Source: Asterias amurensis (lineage: Eukaryota > Echinodermata > Asteroidea > Forcipulatida > Asteriidae). From it: 64,000 nucleotides of DNA. The notes beneath the pieces were generated by a model that searched no databases, had not been told where the DNA came from, and saw only the letters and a program-made list of their open reading frames with translations. The stretch lies in the NCBI RefSeq assembly GCF_032118995.1, contig NC_092648.1, positions 24,208,059-24,272,058 of the forward strand, read 5' to 3'. Position 1 is the stretch's first letter. The number at the start of each line of letters is the position of its first letter. The position numbers and the translations under genes are program-made. Positions 59,722 to 64,000 of the stretch are shown piece by piece.

Positions 59722-59990
59722 TGAATACTCCAACCCTTGGCATGGTGAGGAACACTAGCTCGACTCACAAGCGAACCCTGCCTCTTTTCGATAAGTGTAT
59801 TGGGTTCTTTTATATGCGTTACGCAACACACGGGACCAACGGCTTTACGTCCCATCCGAAAGACGAAGCAATGGTTAGGTGTCTTGCTTAAGCAAACAAG
59901 TGTCACGACTGCGGATTCGAACCCATATTCTGCTGATCAGAAACACCAGAGTCTGAACTCGGTGCTCTTATTCGCTCGGCCACGACACTT
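59722..59990 (-). repeat. tRNA-derived SINE, copy 3
   Basis: Counterpart of 32735-33003: GTCGTGGCCGAGCG and GGTTCGAATCC on the minus strand. Confidence 0.8.
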
Positions 59991-60455
59991 CCACGCATGC
60001 AAAAATATTAAGAGAGGTGTATAGAGGTACCCTGTCCTTAAACTGTCCTTTTTCTTTAGAAATCCCTTGTGGGGTATTGTCCACTTTCAATTTACTAGGG
60101 TTTAATGCGTAACGCAGTAAACCGATTTAACACCAGGAAATATGCATAATTATAGTCAGGTTGCACAGTCGGGGCTATAAGCGATTGGGATTGTCTGGTT
60201 CCATTGTTCTTTTCAACCAACCAAAGCAATGCATTTGGGGAAAGGGTGCTTGTCTTTCTGGGAACCGTCATTGAATATTCTGCCACCGAGGAGTTAAGAT
60301 AGATTGTATAGTTTCTCAAAATTCGGTACCTTCTTGGCAACTCGCTGGAAGTGGGAACCGCATTGAAGAAATCCAAGTGATACCTGATGAGGAGGACGAA
60401 GATGGGCGGCTACAGAGAGTGGTGAAGCCGATGGCTTACTAGCCGGGCCAATCGG

Positions 60456-60997
60456 GTGAGTCGCTACATTTTCAGACCTAATGCTGGGGCAAGTACAGCC
60501 CCAACAGTAACGCTAGTAGGTAACACGAGTACCGTGAATACGGAAAGGTTTCAAACATCTAATATGTATAAAGGGCCAATAATTGCGAACATCCCACAGA
60601 TTAATAGTCAGGATATTTCACGGCCTTTACACGTAACTCGGGGTATAACGGGCCAACATTCTCAAAGCATGAGTATACAGGTACACAAGGACAAGAAAGG
60701 GCGGACAATCATAATTTTTCTGGCAGCTTGCCGTTTAATATGAAAGTTAGTCAGAGCTTGTGTCAGTCAGGCCAATCAGGAATAAGTAAGCCTAGTAGTT
60801 TAGTGTACAACTTGGCAAACTCTAGTCAATATTCAGGGTATTCCATACATAACAGGGATGGGGCATGTAGTAGGTTAGGAGGGACATCATCTTCAATAGA
60901 ACTGGGTGGTGCCCAACTTTCAAATGCAGGGTGCAAAATAAGTACAGTAGGGAGCAGTAGCATGTTGGGGTCCATTGATTGCACAGCGGGCTCTTGA
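60456..60997 (+). pseudogene. Gag-like ORF, left arm, frameshifted
   Basis: Two overlapping pieces: 60456-60743 (begins MSRYIFRPNAGASTAP) and 60728-60997 (contains KVSQSLCQSGQSG, ends SIDCTAGS). In the right arm they are one frame. The left copy has two extra bases (AT in GAGTATACAGG against GAGTACAGG, near 60675). Composition is Ser, Gly and Gln rich with few charged residues. No zinc knuckle is visible. Confidence 0.5.
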
Positions 60998-61909
60998 AGC
61001 ATACCGATGGCAAATAACATGCAGCATATGAATTAACCATCAACCCCCTTTAATCCATTGATATCGGTTTGTAGCGAATTGGGCGAGGGCCTTACGCTAA
61101 CCTTGAAATTTTTAAGATTATTCTTAGCGAGTTTGTGGATTTCGCTGTGATCTTATAAAGCAGAGTGACCCTATAGTAGTACAAATAGCGGTCAAGACAC
61201 AATAATTCTTGCTGGCTGTAAACGAGGGGTGTTTTATAATATGGAAAGATAATAAACACAGGCATGGACCTCTGCATTTTTTGACTTATGTAGCAGTGTA
61301 TTTGCGAGCTCATCTCCATAGAACACATAGAATTATTGAAATATTGTCAGATCGTACGCACAGAGAGCAGCAGCTCGTCCAATAAGGGGGGATGGCGTAC
61401 TTTTAGAATGAGACAGCAATTAACACCAGTTAGATCATGGGCATAATTGACGATGAATTATGGGCATTGCACGTCACAGCACCATGTGTTAATCAACCTC
61501 TAGAACAAAGTGTACATAAAGAATAGAAGGGCAATACCAAGTTTCATTATGACCTTTCGGAATGATTGATCATTATTAGGCACTAAATGGCCAGCTTCCA
61601 TAAATCAAGGGGTAGCCTATTGCATAATATTAAAATTAAAGACCTTTGCATCTCCTTCCATTGGTACATACGTATCTGATATTTCATATGTTTTATGAAT
61701 AGGGTATAGATGGCCTTAGCTTTCGATCCAAACCGGACCTAGTTCAGAGGCATAAAACAAGTACAACCAAATACATATCCATTCATAGAAAAAGAGAGGG
61801 GAAATGGATTAAATGAAGAAAGAAGCGGGAAAGAAAGAAGCGGGAAAATAACAGTCAATCAAAGTTTTTTTTCAGAAACAATTGGTGGCTATGAACCAAT
61901 ACGAGTAAA

Positions 61910-62146
61910 GTGGCGAGGACAAAGGAGGTTTCATATGAAAGGATGGATTACTGGACCATAAAAGTGGTAAATGCATTGTTTGTTAACAATGCAGGGAAAC
62001 ATGAAAGGGTAGAATTAGAGAACAAGTTGCATCATGATGCAATTAACAATGGTCAGTTAATAGAGAAAAGCAAGATCAAAGGTACGATGGTGTTAAAAAT
62101 AGGTATGAGGGACCTGTGGAAAAAAGAAAGGGGGTTACTTACATGA
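61910..62146 (+). other. Unassigned ORF in the palindrome spacer
   Basis: 78 codons beginning MARTKEVSYERMDYW, charged, with no recognised motif. It lies between the gag-like ORF and the recombinase-like fragment and may be a decayed part of the element. Confidence 0.25.
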
Positions 62147-62326
62147 GATAGTTATAGTAACAAATATATAGGACAACTTTAAAAAATTAATTTATACTTG
62201 AGTTACAGAATATAACAACATTATAGTTCTCACGCAGAAGTGAAGTGGGGGTAACGGGAAGTTATTTAACACCAGTGTTTATGTTTAGTCCAAAGGGTTT
62301 GTCTGTCTTGAGTTGGTGAATCCAGT

Positions 62327-62560
62327 GTGATTCTCTATGCTTGCAGTTATATTTCATATGTTCATAAATTGCACAATTGGGAGGATCCCACGGGTAGTTT
62401 CATTGTTTCTAAGATGAAAGAGGATTGTAGACGCTTGGACCCTCGGCAAGATTCAAGATGTTCCATTACATGTCCAGTGCTGAGCAGTCTGGTTAGTATT
62501 TTACCGCCAGTCTGCAAAATATTGAATTATTCGGTTGGGTCCTGGGGCGAATTAGAATAA
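62327..62560 (+). pseudogene. Tyrosine-recombinase-like fragment
   Basis: 77 codons with YVHKLHNWEDPTGSFIV, CRRLDPRQDSRCSIT and PVLSSLVSILPPVC, a pattern I associate with the N-terminal (core-binding) domain of tyrosine recombinases of DIRS, Ngaro or Crypton elements. The catalytic domain with the Arg, His and Tyr residues is absent, so it is a remnant. Confidence 0.55.
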
Positions 62561-63597
62561 GTCTGCTTTATACTTGTTATGTATAAAGAGTTACACGGTT
62601 CAATGGTTTGGCGGGAACATTGAATAGGACTGGGTGTGGTACCCAGGGTAAGGCTTATCTGGCTATGCTATCAATATACACGTTAAAGCTTTGTTAATTT
62701 AGTCTTTTCTTAGTCGTTATATAGTTTAAACATATGAAATACCAGATACGTATGTACCAATGGAAGAAGATGCAAAGGTCTTTAATTTTAATATTATGCA
62801 ATAGGCTACCCCTTGATTTATGGAAGCTGGCCATTTAGTGTCTAATAATGATCAATCATTCCGAAAGGTCATAATGAAACTTGGTATTGCCCTTCTATTC
62901 TTTATGTACACTTTGTTCTAGAGCTTGATTAACACATGGTGCTGTTACGTGCAATGCCCATAATTATTCATCGTCAATTATGCCCATGATCTAACTGGTG
63001 TTAATTGCTGCCTCATTCTAAAAGTGCGCCATCCCCCCTTATTGGACGAGCTGCTGCTCTCTGTGCGTACGATCTGACAATATTTCAATAATTATATGTG
63101 TTCTATGGAGATGAGCTCGCAAATACACTGCTACATAAGTCAAAACATGCAGAGGTCCATGTATGTTATTTACATAGTTTTTAACGATTCCTGTAAGTGG
63201 CGGCTTTCCGCTGTTGGATGTCAAAAAATAAATAAAATGTATAGAAGTAATTGGACGCCTATTATCTTTCCATATTATAAAACCCCCCTCGTTTACAGCC
63301 AGCAAGAGTTATTGTGTCTTGACCGCTATTTGTACTACTATAAGATCACAGCGAAATCCACAAACTCGCTATGAATATTCTTAAAAATTTTAAGGTTAGC
63401 GGTAGGCTATTTGTACTACTATAGGGTCACTCTTTTTTATAAGATCACAGCGAAATCCACAAACTCGCTATGAATAATCTTAAACATTTTAAGGTTAGCG
63501 GTAGGCCCTCGCCCAATTCGCTACAAACCGATATCAATGGATTAAAGGGAGTTGATGGTTAATTCATATGCTGCATGTTATTCGCCATTGGTATGCT

Positions 63598-63924
63598 TCA
63601 AGAGCCCGCTGTGCAATCAATGGACCCCAACATGCTACTGCTCCCTACTGTACTTATTTTGCACCCTGCATTTGAAAGTTGGGCACCACCCAGTTCTATT
63701 GAAGATGATGTCCCTCCTAACCTACTACATGCCCCAGCCCTGTTATGTATGGAATACCCTGAATATTGACTAGAGTTTGCCAAGTTGTACACTAAACTAC
63801 TAGGCTTACTTATTCCTGATTGGCCTGACTGACACAAGCTCTGACTAACTTTCATATTAAACGGCAAGCTGCCAGAAAAATTATGATTGTCCGCCCTTTC
63901 TTGTCCTTGTGTACCTGTACTCAT
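63598..63924 (-). CDS. Gag-like ORF, right arm, intact segment
   Basis: 108 codons on the minus strand (begins MSTGTQGQERADNHNFSG, ends SIDCTAGS), the unbroken version of the left-arm ORF. The frame is open upstream to the window edge, so the true start is probably outside. Function is unknown beyond its gag-like position and composition. Confidence 0.45.
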   Translation of the reverse strand: MSTGTQGQERADNHNFSGSLPFNMKVSQSLCQSGQSGISKPSSLVYNLANSSQYSGYSIHNRAGACSRLGGTSSSIELGGAQLSNAGCKISTVGSSSMLGSIDCTAGS

Positions 63925-64000
63925 GCTTTGAGAATGTTGGCCCGTTATATCCCGAGTTACGTCTAAAGGCCGTGAAATATCCTGACTATTAATCTGTGGG

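Larger units (their letters stand above)
50352..60096. repeat. Segmental duplication, copy C
   Basis: Counterpart of 17492-33108. It starts AGAACTTGAGTCCGATG after unrelated sequence and ends at TTTCAATTTACT, where a DIRS-like element begins. Relative to copy A it lacks the F1 element, the 6.3-kb element and the last lipase exon, but has an extra F4 hairpin, a complete F2 copy, a rearranged exon 5 region and a complete palindromic element at about 57030-57330. Confidence 0.9.
60098..64000. mobile_element. Rearranged DIRS-type retroelement with long inverted arms (runs off the window)
   Basis: The left arm (about 60593-61692 compared) is repeated in reverse at 62729-64000, with small indels and an extra tandem repeat at 63333-63510. 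The spacer 61693-62728 is unique. Both arms carry the same Ser/Gly/Gln-rich gag-like ORF. The spacer carries a tyrosine-recombinase-like fragment. Inverted ends plus gag plus tyrosine recombinase suits DIRS-like elements, but reverse transcriptase was not seen, so this is an incomplete or rearranged copy. Confidence 0.55.

Overview
The window is nuclear DNA from an invertebrate animal. Genes are split by short AT-rich introns with GT-AG ends, have AATAAA poly(A) signals, and sit among many palindromic mini-transposons and tRNA-headed SINEs. The repeat landscape and a cluster of secreted pancreatic-lipase-like genes would suit a marine deuterostome, perhaps an echinoderm, but this assignment is a guess from general impression and no taxonomic marker was tested.

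Left part (1-15.4 kb): the last three exons of an acylphosphatase gene (+, 1545-3830) meet a complete seven-exon EIF3K gene (-, 6210-11505; predicted 218 aa, the same length as human eIF3k). The two genes converge, and their poly(A) signals lie only 37 bases apart. A dead Tc1/mariner element follows at 14.35-15.43 kb.

Middle and right (17.5-60.1 kb): a cluster of three secreted lipase-family genes on the + strand. Gene A (18603-30273) and gene B (38320-42256) are complete, with a signal peptide, Ser-Asp-His triad and an extremely short lid. Gene C (51443-56614) is a near-identical copy of A that has lost the final exon carrying the catalytic His. A and C sit in a segmental duplication (about 17.49-33.11 kb and 50.35-60.10 kb) with B between them. 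Because the two copies differ by clean insertions, each serves as the empty site of the other. This shows TTAA duplication by a 383-bp foldback element, TA duplication by a 6.3-kb element in intron 3 of gene A that carries a spliced minus-strand gene of unrecognised function, and TAT duplication by a hairpin element.

Right end (60.1-64 kb): a large inverted repeat holds a Ser/Gly/Gln-rich gag-like ORF in both arms and a tyrosine-recombinase-like fragment in the spacer, consistent with a rearranged DIRS-type retroelement. The rest of the gene-free sequence is repeats (TTAA foldbacks, a second TTAA MITE family, Harbinger-like and MULE-like hairpins, SINEs, microsatellites) or sequence in which I see nothing recognisable.
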